Assembly (NCBI GenBank): GCA_016125075.1
Contig: WGMO01000019.1
Span: forward strand, 1 to 64,000
Length of the DNA: 64,000 nucleotides
Reading direction: 5' to 3'
Source: Terrimonas sp.
GTDB lineage: Bacteria; Bacteroidota; Bacteroidia; Chitinophagales; Chitinophagaceae
Of the stretch, positions 51,241-59,175 are shown piece by piece. Position 1 is the first letter of the stretch, and each line of letters starts with the position of its first letter. The notes beneath the pieces are model-generated. The model worked only from the letters and a program-made list of their open reading frames with translations, was not told the DNA's origin and ran no database searches. Position numbers and translations under genes: made by a program.

Positions 51241-52029
51241 TTGAATATACAGGAATACATATCAAGTGGAATCATCGAAAGCTATGTGCTGGGGCTCGCT
51301 TCTGCAGAAGAAAAGAACGAGTTTGAGCAATTCTGCCGTCAATATCCCGAAATAAGGGAAGCAAGGGAAGCTTTTGAATTATTGCTTGAAAAACAGGCCA
51401 TGGAACAGGCTGTTCCTCCACCACCCGACCTGAAACAAAAGATTTGGGGCCAGATCAATTTCAATGCCCCGGTTGGCCAAACCGCTCCTATCGGGGAAAT
51501 ACCGCAAAGCCCTGTTGCCAGGATGGGATGGCTGCGATATGCTGTGGCGGCCTGCCTGGTCCTGCTGGCCGGCAGCCTATACTGGAATCTTTCTTTACAA
51601 AAACAAAACACTGCTATCAGGGAATCCTTATCATCGGTTCAAAATGACCTCGATGCTGCCAAAAACACGATTGCAGGACTTGAAGCAGATGCCAAAGTGA
51701 TCCAGGGTAATAATATCAAAATGGCGGCTTTAAAGGGCATGCCTGAATCGCCACAGTCTTTTGCTACGGTTTACTGGGATACCACATCCAAGGATGTTTA
51801 CCTGATGGTCAATAACCTTCCCAAACCTGCCTCCAACCAGCAATACCAGTTATGGGCCTTACTGGATGGCCAGCCGATTGACATGGGTTTACTGACCATC
51901 ACGGAAAAACCACTCCAGTTATATAAGATGAAAAATGCCCGGGCCGCACAGGCTTTTGCCATTACGCTGGAAAAGAAAGGGGGCAATCCAACACCTGAAG
52001 GTAAAATGTATGTGATGGGTAATCTTTAA
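51241..52029 (+). CDS. RskA-like anti-sigma factor
   Basis: This 262-residue protein has an N-terminal anti-sigma domain (IQEYISSGIIESYVLGLASA to about residue 60) and one membrane helix near residues 97-116 (LRYAVAACLVLLAGSLYW). A short coiled coil (LQKQNTAIRESLSSVQNDLD) follows, then an RskA C-terminal domain (FATVYWDTTSKDVYLMVNNL, then QQYQLWALLDGQPIDMG). It should hold the preceding sigma factor at the membrane until released by an envelope signal. The TTG start lies one base after the sigma stop. No ATG is available before the conserved N-terminus. Confidence 0.92.
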   Translation: MNIQEYISSGIIESYVLGLASAEEKNEFEQFCRQYPEIREAREAFELLLEKQAMEQAVPPPPDLKQKIWGQINFNAPVGQTAPIGEIPQSPVARMGWLRYAVAACLVLLAGSLYWNLSLQKQNTAIRESLSSVQNDLDAAKNTIAGLEADAKVIQGNNIKMAALKGMPESPQSFATVYWDTTSKDVYLMVNNLPKPASNQQYQLWALLDGQPIDMGLLTITEKPLQLYKMKNARAAQAFAITLEKKGGNPTPEGKMYVMGNL

Positions 52030-52125
52030 CCTGTCTGTTTCAATCTGAAAATTTATTGATTACGTATCTGATTACAGGAATGATTCCATTATTCCATAGC
52101 TTTTTTGGTTCTATAGTTGGTTAAC

Positions 52126-52154
52126 GGGGGCTCTCTTTTGGGAGCCCCTTTTTT
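52126..52154 (+). terminator. Terminator of the sigma/RskA operon
   Basis: GGGGCTC pairs with GAGCCCC around an 8-base loop, followed by six T residues. It lies about 95 bases past the anti-sigma stop and just before the VanZ-like gene. Confidence 0.88.
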
Positions 52155-52183
52155 CATGTATCATTGCAGGAAAAAGATTCGGT

Positions 52184-52564
52184 TTGCAGCTATTAAAACG
52201 TTTTCTCCCCGCAATGCTATGGTTGATCATCCTTACTGTTCTGCATTGCCTGCCGGGTGATGAAATTCCAACTGGGGGCTTGTTCAACATTCCACAGCTG
52301 GACAAAGTGGTCCATTTTTGTTTATTCATGATCCTCGTTATCCTGAGTTGCCGGGTTATTGATCGCACAGCCATCAACCCGTCACGGTTAAAAAAGATCT
52401 ATCTGACCATTGCGATTTCGGGTTTGCTGTATGGGATTGCCATGGAATTTGTACAGTATTATTTTATTATCAACAGGACATTTGATATAGCCGATATGGC
52501 CGCAGATGCCGTTGGGAGTTACGGTGGTTTCCTGTTCGCCACGAAAAGGTATATAAAAAAATAG
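52184..52564 (+). CDS. VanZ-like membrane protein
   Basis: This 126-residue protein has four hydrophobic segments (LPAMLWLIILTVLHCLP, VVHFCLFMILVILSCRV, IYLTIAISGLLYGIAMEF and the C-terminal part). The VanZ family pattern is present: PQLDKVVHF near residue 37 and GIAMEFVQYYF, then FDIADMAADAVGSYGG. VanZ relatives are linked with glycopeptide tolerance in Gram-positive bacteria, but the biochemical role in this phylum is unknown. The TTG start at 52184 supplies the basic residues before the first helix; an ATG at 52214 is the alternative. It ends inside the U tract of the convergent candidate RNA. Confidence 0.85.
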   Translation: MQLLKRFLPAMLWLIILTVLHCLPGDEIPTGGLFNIPQLDKVVHFCLFMILVILSCRVIDRTAINPSRLKKIYLTIAISGLLYGIAMEFVQYYFIINRTFDIADMAADAVGSYGGFLFATKRYIKK

Positions 52565-52653
52565 ACCCCTGTGGAAACAGGGGTCGCAACCAAAACTAAC
52601 TGCTTATGAGAAAATTGACTGCTTTATTGAGAATTCGTTTTTTCTAATTATTA
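52555..52653 (-). ncRNA. Candidate small RNA with promoter box and intrinsic terminator
   Basis: On the minus strand an exact -7 box (TAAATTTG, at 52659-52666) is followed about 70 bases later by a perfect 9-bp hairpin (GACCCCTGT with its complement, 52564-52585, 4-base loop) and then TATTTTTTT. The hairpin has no T tail on the plus strand, so it is built for minus-strand termination, yet no minus-strand ORF of normal size lies between. The predicted RNA is about 98 bases. On the opposite strand a 13-codon frame (52606-52647, MRKLTALLRIRFF) can be read, which is an alternative explanation for conservation. Confidence 0.45.
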
Positions 52654-52666
52654 TAACGCAAATTTA

Positions 52667-52983
52667 CTGCCAATATTTTGATGTTTGCTGTTAAGGAAAG
52701 TTTAAAAGGCCATGCTAGAAAAATCCCCATGTATTATCCACATCTGTTTCTGTTAGAATTCCGCTAAAACGCTATTGATAACAACAAGAACTACAATCAT
52801 ATAACGGGAATAGGTCCTGAATGTTGCATCGTTTTTTCTTAATTTTTATCTAAAGAAATCATTTAAGTATGACAAAAAACTGACAATAGCCTGAAATACA
52901 ATAACAAAAAAGCTGCCAATTTGGTATTCCGGGTAAACCCCTGCCAATCGGGAGTTTATTCACATTTGAAAAGTATTGTGCAT
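52667..52983. other. AT-rich intergenic region
   Basis: I see no gene, tRNA or clear repeat in these roughly 317 bases. They lie upstream of the candidate minus-strand RNA and downstream of the DUF937-like gene terminator, and probably hold only the promoter of the RNA. Confidence 0.5.
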
Positions 52984-53007
52984 AAAAAAAGGATACATCA
53001 TGTATCC
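52984..53007 (-). terminator. Terminator of the DUF937-like gene
   Basis: On the minus strand GGATACA pairs with TGTATCC around a 3-base loop and runs into seven T residues. It lies 25 bases past the stop at 53032. Confidence 0.85.
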
Positions 53008-53031
53008 TCCTTTATCCATCACGATCAGTTG

Positions 53032-53649
53032 TTAGTTTCCCATCAGTCCTTTGAGCATATCCATGATCCCGCCGCCCTGTTGTTGTCGTCCAATATTGTT
53101 TTGTGCCCGACTCGTGAACTTGGCAATCATATCCTGCATATCTACATCCCCGTCGCCGTCTACATCCATCCCGCCCCCGGTGAACCTGCTGATCAGCCCA
53201 CCAATATCAAATCCCCCATTTCCGGTTTCGGCTTGCCCTCCACCCGATAAACTATCGAGGATTCCATTCAAATCAAACTGGCTGTTAGTAGGATCATTTG
53301 ATTTTTGGATCAAACCTTTTAAGGTGTCCGGTATCAGTTGACTGGCTACAGATCCGGCAGCCTGGGGACTCATATTATACTTACTCACCAGTTTTTGGGT
53401 AAAGTGGCCGATCATCATCGCAACCATCGGGTTCTTCATCAGGGATGCCACATTATTTTGATCACCGCCGGTAAACATTTGAATGATATTTTGAACGCCA
53501 CCTCCGGCCATCACATTTTGCAAACCGCTGGCAACCGTATTAGTGGCTTCCGCTACGATGTCCTGGTTTTGCTGGTTGGGAATTTCCTGATTCCTGATAA
53601 CGGGCTCCTCTGCGTACTCCTTAACAAGATTTAAAAGTTGATCAAGCAT
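53032..53649 (-). CDS. DUF937-like protein with a calcium-loop-like tail
   Basis: This 205-residue protein has Ala/Gly/Gln-rich helices. The first part (MLDQLLNLVKEYAEE, then MIGHFTQKLVSKYNMSPQAA, then ASQLIPDTLKGLIQKS) has the style of the DUF937/YidB-like bacterial proteins. Near residue 165 DVDGDGDVDMQD matches an EF-hand or dockerin-type calcium loop. The end is Gly/Gln-rich with GGGIMDMLKGLMGN. No signal peptide is visible. It has its own terminator and stands alone. The function is unknown, and calcium binding is an inference from the loop only. Confidence 0.78.
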   Translation of the reverse strand: MLDQLLNLVKEYAEEPVIRNQEIPNQQNQDIVAEATNTVASGLQNVMAGGGVQNIIQMFTGGDQNNVASLMKNPMVAMMIGHFTQKLVSKYNMSPQAAGSVASQLIPDTLKGLIQKSNDPTNSQFDLNGILDSLSGGGQAETGNGGFDIGGLISRFTGGGMDVDGDGDVDMQDMIAKFTSRAQNNIGRQQQGGGIMDMLKGLMGN

Positions 53650-53704
53650 TTTTTTTATTTCAAGTTATACAATACTGCGAAATGATTGTATTAATAAAAA
53701 GATA

Positions 53705-54769
53705 TTATTGCTGTTTCGCCATTTTATCAGCATTCTCAGCAAACTGAAGGGCATCGATAAAATCCTGTATATCGCCATTCATCACAGCATCGAGATTATA
53801 GGAAGTATAATTGATCCGGTGATCCGTCACCCTTCCCTGGGGGAAATTATAGGTTCGGATTTTTGCGCTCCGGTCTCCGGTACTGACAAGGCTCTTTCGA
53901 TGCCTGGCAATTTCATCCTCCTGTTTCCTGACCTGCTCTTCATATAATTTTGTCCGCATCATCTGCATGGCTTTTTCACGATTCGCAAGCTGTGTCCTTT
54001 CTGTCTGGCAGATAACAACCGTACCGGTAGGTATATGGGTCAATAAAACCTTTGTCTCTACCTTGTTCACGTTCTGTCCACCGGCCCCGCCACTTCTTGC
54101 CGTTTCCATCTTCACATCACTTTCTTTCAGTTCGAAGTCCACTTCCTCCGCTTCCGGCATTACTGCCACAGTGGCCGCTGAGGTATGAACCCGGCCGCTG
54201 GCTTCCGTATCGGGCACCCTTTGCACGCGGTGCACCCCGCTTTCAAATTTCAAGGTTCCATACACCTCTTCCCCGGTCACTTCCAACTGTACTTCTTTAT
54301 AGCCGCCGACGGTTCCCTCATTCTCGCTCAGGATAGCGGTTTTCCATCCCCGGCCTTCACAGTACCTGATATACATCCGCAACAGGTCGCCGGCAAACAA
54401 ACTGGCTTCATCGCCACCGGTCCCGGCCCGGATTTCAAGGATGGCATTTTTTTCATCCTGCGGATCCCTGGGGATCAGCATTTGCCGGATCCTGAACTCC
54501 AGGCTGGTTTTTCTCGCTTCCAGTTCCGGCATTTCTGTTTTGGCCAGGTCCCGGAGTTCTTCATCGGTACCTTTCATGGCTTCACTATAAAAAGCCACAT
54601 CGTCCAATATCCTGCGATAATCGTGATAGGCGGTAACAATCTTCTCCAGGCTCCTGTATTCCTTACTGGTGGCGGTAAATTTTTTACTGTCCCCAATGAT
54701 CTCGGGATTCGTCAAGGCCACACCCAATTGGTCAAATCTTGCTTTTATCGCTTCCAGTTTGTCTAACAT
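53705..54769 (-). CDS. prfA: Peptide chain release factor 1
   Basis: This 354-residue factor has the GGQ peptidyl-hydrolysis motif ([14 protein letters not shown], near residue 230) and the codon-recognition region [18 protein letters not shown]. There the tripeptide P-x-T is PDT instead of the PAT of E. coli RF1; it is clearly not the SPF of RF2. It releases the chain at UAA and UAG stops. The start is only about 75 bases from the divergent amidohydrolase start, so their promoters share that gap. prmC is not adjacent. Confidence 0.96.
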   Translation of the reverse strand: MLDKLEAIKARFDQLGVALTNPEIIGDSKKFTATSKEYRSLEKIVTAYHDYRRILDDVAFYSEAMKGTDEELRDLAKTEMPELEARKTSLEFRIRQMLIPRDPQDEKNAILEIRAGTGGDEASLFAGDLLRMYIRYCEGRGWKTAILSENEGTVGGYKEVQLEVTGEEVYGTLKFESGVHRVQRVPDTEASGRVHTSAATVAVMPEAEEVDFELKESDVKMETARSGGAGGQNVNKVETKVLLTHIPTGTVVICQTERTQLANREKAMQMMRTKLYEEQVRKQEDEIARHRKSLVSTGDRSAKIRTYNFPQGRVTDHRINYTSYNLDAVMNGDIQDFIDALQFAENADKMAKQQ

Positions 54770-54844
54770 AAAATGCTAATTCTAAATTCAATTGCCGAAA
54801 TTCGAAACGGAATTAAGGCGTGCAAAGTTAAAAGAATAAAAGGC

Positions 54845-56023
54845 ATGAGATTTAGAAAATTCAGGGCAGATCAGCTATTCGACGGGTATACATTCAGGGA
54901 GGCAACCGCTGTTCTCATCACAGATCGGGAGGGCGTGGTGCAGGACATTGTTCCCGAATCAGAAGCGGGGGATGAGATCGCATACGTGGAAGGCATCCTG
55001 TCTCCCGGTTTTATCAATTGTCATTGCCACCTTGAGCTCAGTCACCTGAAAAATGTGATCCCTCCGCATACCGGCCTGATCGATTTTCTCTGTTCCGTAG
55101 TGACCAAACGGGGGTTCGATCCTGCATTCATCCAACTGGAGATTGTGCGGGCTGAAAAGGAAATGTATGAAAACGGGATTGTCGCTGTTGGAGATATCGG
55201 TAATACGGCCGATACGGCCAGGGTCAAATCGAGCAGCCGGATCCGCTGGAGTAATTTTGTAGAGGTACTCGGATTTACAGATGCAAAAGCAGCAGAGAAC
55301 CTCGCACATTATTCGCATATAAAAGAATTGATGACGGAGCAACTAAAAAGATCACCCTTGCCCCATCAAAGTTCCCTTGTACCCCACGCCCCTTACAGTA
55401 TTTCCCCCCTGACCTTCCAACTGATCAACAAAGCCACCGCCGGTCAGGTGATTTCCATCCATAACCAGGAACATCCGGCAGAAGATGAATTGTATCAAAA
55501 AGGGGGAGGCGATTATCTCCGGTTGTTTAAAATCTTTGGCATCAACGAATCTCCTTTCCCGGTAACCGGGAAAAGTTCCCTACGATCATACCTGCCCTAT
55601 TTTACCCTTGGCCAAACCCTTATCCTGGTGCATAATACCTTTACGACCGAAGAAGATATTATCTGGGCTAACGCCTTTGCTGCCGAACAGGGCATAAAAC
55701 TGGTATATTGTTTTTGCGTCAATGCCAATCTCTATATTGAAAACAGGACCCCAGCAATTGAAAATTTCATCAACCAGCATTGCCATATCGTGATGGGGAC
55801 AGACAGTTACAGCAGCAACTGGCAGCTCAGCATGGCCAAAGAAGTTCAGGCGATAAAAAAACATTTTCCGCATCTGCCGCTGGCTGATCTGCTGCAATGG
55901 TCGACCAGCAACGGGGCGAAAGCCCTGCAATGGGATGATGCACTGGGTAGTTTTGAAAAAGGGAAAATGCCCGGGATCATCCGGATCAGCCATGATCTTT
56001 CTGTATCGGAAAGGATATTGTAA
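54845..56023 (+). CDS. Amidohydrolase (cytosine deaminase/chlorohydrolase-like superfamily)
   Basis: This 392-residue metal-dependent hydrolase has the H-x-H metal motif in SPGFINCHCHLELSH near residue 60. HAPYSISPLTFQLI lies near residue 180, the third His in SIHNQEHPAEDE and the late Asp in IVMGTDSYSSNWQLSM. This set fits the COG0402 deaminase group (guanine, adenosine or aminodeoxyfutalosine deaminases, chlorohydrolases). The exact substrate is not clear from the motifs. The upstream frame to 54773 nearly abuts the prfA start and was not used. Confidence 0.87.
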   Translation: MRFRKFRADQLFDGYTFREATAVLITDREGVVQDIVPESEAGDEIAYVEGILSPGFINCHCHLELSHLKNVIPPHTGLIDFLCSVVTKRGFDPAFIQLEIVRAEKEMYENGIVAVGDIGNTADTARVKSSSRIRWSNFVEVLGFTDAKAAENLAHYSHIKELMTEQLKRSPLPHQSSLVPHAPYSISPLTFQLINKATAGQVISIHNQEHPAEDELYQKGGGDYLRLFKIFGINESPFPVTGKSSLRSYLPYFTLGQTLILVHNTFTTEEDIIWANAFAAEQGIKLVYCFCVNANLYIENRTPAIENFINQHCHIVMGTDSYSSNWQLSMAKEVQAIKKHFPHLPLADLLQWSTSNGAKALQWDDALGSFEKGKMPGIIRISHDLSVSERIL

Positions 56024-56046
56024 TTAACAGTAATACGGTAGGCTAT

Positions 56047-56796
56047 TCATGATCCCAGGATGGCTTTCAGCACCGGTAAGGTCTTCAGCGTGCCAAAGTC
56101 CGGCAGGTGCAGTGCATAATAGTTTTCATAAGCATGCAGCAGGACGCGACGAAATGAATGGTTAAGTTTGATATCCCGGAGTTCACCGGGGTGCATGACT
56201 TTGAGTAATTCTGAACTGACCCTGGCCTCTTCCCCTTCCAGGAAATAAGGATGACCGGGATTTTCTGATACAAAGGAACCTTCCTGCAAATCAAGGAAAT
56301 GATTCCTGCCGGAATAACGGTCATCAATCCTGAAACCGAAAAAAGTGGCGAAATTAAGGGCGAAATAAAGAGCGAAATTGGCCATCACCGCATCACTGCA
56401 GGTATCCAGGCAAAGCAGTGCATCCTCGCAAAAATGAAAAAGATCACTGTTGGGCTCGGGTTGTTTCAGGCATTTCGTCATCAGTTCTACCATAAACTGT
56501 GTCACTGCATGTCGGGGTATATCAGAAAAAATTTGCTGGTACAGCAGCTGCCATTTATATTCTTTGATTCGTTGCAGGTTTTTGTTTTCATTATGATAAA
56601 CCACCATGTCGAGAATTGCCGCCGGTTGAAACATACTGGCTTTTCCCCCTGCCTTTTTTAACGAACTGCGCACACCATTCACGAGGTAGGATTGTATACC
56701 GAATAATTCGGTATAGATGGAAACGATTATACTGGTTTCTCCATACTTGACGGTCCGTAACACAATGCCTTTTGTATGATGTAACTTATCTGTCAT
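56047..56796 (-). CDS. recO: DNA repair protein RecO
   Basis: This 249-residue protein shows the RecO N-terminal OB fold (TKGIVLRTVKYGETSIIVSIYTE, then LVNGVRSSLKKAG). The helical C-terminal half follows (FHFCEDALLCLDTC, NFATFFGFRIDDRY). The zinc-finger cysteines of some RecO proteins are absent, as in many Bacteroidota. RecO loads RecA onto SSB-coated single strands with RecR. It begins 3 bases after the PorZ-like gene stop on the same strand, so repair and secretion genes are co-transcribed here. Confidence 0.93.
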   Translation of the reverse strand: MTDKLHHTKGIVLRTVKYGETSIIVSIYTELFGIQSYLVNGVRSSLKKAGGKASMFQPAAILDMVVYHNENKNLQRIKEYKWQLLYQQIFSDIPRHAVTQFMVELMTKCLKQPEPNSDLFHFCEDALLCLDTCSDAVMANFALYFALNFATFFGFRIDDRYSGRNHFLDLQEGSFVSENPGHPYFLEGEEARVSSELLKVMHPGELRDIKLNHSFRRVLLHAYENYYALHLPDFGTLKTLPVLKAILGS

Positions 56797-56799
56797 TTT

Positions 56800-59106
56800 T
56801 TATCGAGCAATAAATACAATTTTTGTCGCCAGCTTTTCCTGCCGGCTATCGTCACTGACCAGTACCAGGTACACGCCGGTGGAAATCTTTTTACCCCGGT
56901 AATCCTTTCCATCCCAGATTGCCTGGCCGCCCAAAGCGCGGGTCTGGTAGACCAGTCTCCCATCCAATTCTGTGATCTTAACAACCGCATGCTCCACAAG
57001 GCCTCTGATGGCAATGGTACCGGCATATCCAGGGGGGACCGGATTCGGGAAAACCAATACATTGGAATTGGTGCTTCCGCCGGTGGTGGCTGTGCCCCTG
57101 AAAGAACAGATGCCTTTGACCGTACCCAAAAACACTTCGCCGCTGATGTTATCGATACAAACCTGTCTTACGTCATTGCTCAGCAGGGCACTGTTTTCTT
57201 CAGTAAAATGTTCAATCAGTTTTTCCCCGTCGGCACTGATCAGGAATACCCCCTGGCTGGTGGCCACCCATTTCCTGTCGGCACCATCCACTGCCATACT
57301 CCTCACTTCTTCCCCTTTGAAGAGGTAACCGGCAAAATTCCCTTGCTGTACGATCGGTAAAACAGCTTCACAACCCGGGCTGCTGAAAACCTGCTGCGGG
57401 CATTGGATCACCGCCATACCATCGTCGGTTCCGACCCAGATAAAACCGCTTTTATCCAGCAGTATGCTTAACACATTATTGGAAGGCAGGTTGCCATTGC
57501 CCGCACCGAAACGAAAAAGCTTCCACCGGTCATCAACAGGATTATCAATTGAGTGGTTATCATCAAAACAGATCAGCCCGTTCCCTTTTGGCGAAATCAT
57601 CCATTTCTGGCCACTATCATCGATGATGATTCCGGCGGCAGCATTTTCAGTGAGGGAAAAAGGAGCAGTGAACGATACCCAGTTGCCGTCATTTTTTTTC
57701 ACGAGCAGGTTTCGGGAAGCCCCGTCATTGGCCATCCAAAGATTATGATCATGATCAAATGCCAGGCCGGCCACACGGTAACTGCTCCTATCAAAATTGG
57801 CAGGCTGTATAGGGGAATTCTGTTTAAATAATTCCAGGGATTGGTCTTTTGGGATATGCAGTAAGCCTCCGCCAAATGAACCGGCCCATATTGAACCATC
57901 CACGGGATCATTGGCCACTGCAATGATATCCTTTACACTATCCAGAACAGGTGAAAAAGAGGAATTATAATTGGTCCAGTCTCCATCTGCCAGGCGAAAG
58001 AGCCCGTTGGTATTTTGACGGGGCTCCCATTGTTCATTCACCGTTCCGGCTGCTGCAAGAAACACCTGATCCTTCGACAGGAGCTGACCTGTTGCCACAG
58101 AATCGGGAGAAGCCGGCCGGAACGACACGGCCTGTCCATTGGCATATTTCAACAAGGAATACAGGGGGTCTGCGATCCAATAATTTCCCTGGTAATGCAG
58201 CACATCTGCCGGCACCGAGATGCCATCCTGAATATATTCACTGACGGCCCCTGTCATATCCAGAACGGCAATCCTGCCGGTTTGATTTTTTTGCTGACAG
58301 ACCAGTACCCGGTTATCTGAAAAGCTGACCCTGTTGATCGACCAGGCAATATCGTTATACAGGAGATCCCAGTTGTTTCCGTTCCTGATAAAGAGGCTGT
58401 CCCCGATAAGTGAAAGGATCGTGCCGGGCAGTGACAGGACCGCTTTGCAGTTCCCGGGCGGTAACCCGTTTAAGCCGCTTTCCTGTTGCCAGTTATTAAA
58501 ATTGGCGGGGTCATTATTACTGACCGCTGTGCTTTTTAACCCTTCTTCTGTTGCGGCATAATAGAAACCATTGGAAACGGTAATACCATTCACTTTTACA
58601 TAATTCCCACCATTCCCGATACGCCAGGTATCCTTCACTTCATATTTTTCGCCATCGATGATGATGATGCCCAACCCCGAAGAGAGGTAAAAGTTTCCGC
58701 CAAATGTATAAATACTGTAAATAGTTTTATCGGCCTGCAGGTTGGCCCTTTTGATATCGGGAACATGGTAGACATCATTCCGGTACAGGATATCAATATC
58801 ACTGTTGGTATAGGCAATCAAAAGTTTTTGGGTCTGTTCATCAAATTCAATTGCCCGTACACCGGTTGCATGCAATCCGTTGGTCTTACTGTACCGGGTT
58901 ATGGAATACTCCGAAAGGTCCAGCGAAAAAACACTAAATGGTGTGGCACAAAAAATGTTGTTCTCCCCCTGCGTTAAGCCGATGACAGTTTTATAGGGTA
59001 AATGGTCCCTCCATTGTCCCACCGGCGGCAGGGATGACTGGCAAAGAAGAGAAGAGGAATGCATTAAAAAAGCCAAACCCATCCATATAATAAAATTGCG
59101 CCTCAC
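56800..59106 (-). CDS. porZ: PorZ-like two-component-regulator-propeller protein of type IX secretion
   Basis: This 768-residue protein has a signal peptide (basic MRR start, WMGLAFLMHSSSLLC). Two beta-propeller regions carry many short repeats of the WxGxxGGG/IxxDxxGxxWxGTxxG kind (DKSGFIWVGTDDGMAVI, DGADRKWVATSQGVFLI). The C-terminal domain of about 85 residues is of sorting type (VLVFPNPVPPGYAGTIAI, then KISTGVYLVLVSDDSRQEKL). The WRDHLPYKTVIGLTQ start fits PorZ, a surface component of the T9SS attachment complex. The GTG at 59106 gives the basic signal start but lies 4 bases after a -7 box; the ATG at 59082 is the alternative. Confidence 0.87.
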   Translation of the reverse strand: MRRNFIIWMGLAFLMHSSSLLCQSSLPPVGQWRDHLPYKTVIGLTQGENNIFCATPFSVFSLDLSEYSITRYSKTNGLHATGVRAIEFDEQTQKLLIAYTNSDIDILYRNDVYHVPDIKRANLQADKTIYSIYTFGGNFYLSSGLGIIIIDGEKYEVKDTWRIGNGGNYVKVNGITVSNGFYYAATEEGLKSTAVSNNDPANFNNWQQESGLNGLPPGNCKAVLSLPGTILSLIGDSLFIRNGNNWDLLYNDIAWSINRVSFSDNRVLVCQQKNQTGRIAVLDMTGAVSEYIQDGISVPADVLHYQGNYWIADPLYSLLKYANGQAVSFRPASPDSVATGQLLSKDQVFLAAAGTVNEQWEPRQNTNGLFRLADGDWTNYNSSFSPVLDSVKDIIAVANDPVDGSIWAGSFGGGLLHIPKDQSLELFKQNSPIQPANFDRSSYRVAGLAFDHDHNLWMANDGASRNLLVKKNDGNWVSFTAPFSLTENAAAGIIIDDSGQKWMISPKGNGLICFDDNHSIDNPVDDRWKLFRFGAGNGNLPSNNVLSILLDKSGFIWVGTDDGMAVIQCPQQVFSSPGCEAVLPIVQQGNFAGYLFKGEEVRSMAVDGADRKWVATSQGVFLISADGEKLIEHFTEENSALLSNDVRQVCIDNISGEVFLGTVKGICSFRGTATTGGSTNSNVLVFPNPVPPGYAGTIAIRGLVEHAVVKITELDGRLVYQTRALGGQAIWDGKDYRGKKISTGVYLVLVSDDSRQEKLATKIVFIAR

Positions 59107-59110
59107 CTTT

Positions 59111-59118
59111 CAAAAATA
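59111..59118 (-). promoter_or_regulatory. -7 box before the porZ-recO operon
   Basis: The minus strand reads TATTTTTG, an exact TAnnTTTG match. It ends 4 bases before the GTG at 59106 and 28 bases before the ATG at 59082, so it bears on which start is used. Confidence 0.45.
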
Positions 59119-59175
59119 TCAATACTGCTGCAATTATTATATTTTCTGTTTCTTTGCGCCACAGCACCTGATATT

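Noticed and set aside
52606-52647. 13-codon frame MRKLTALLRIRFF on the plus strand
   Set aside because: Too short to support as a gene; the minus-strand promoter box and terminator explain the region better. Kept as an alternative within the RNA entry.
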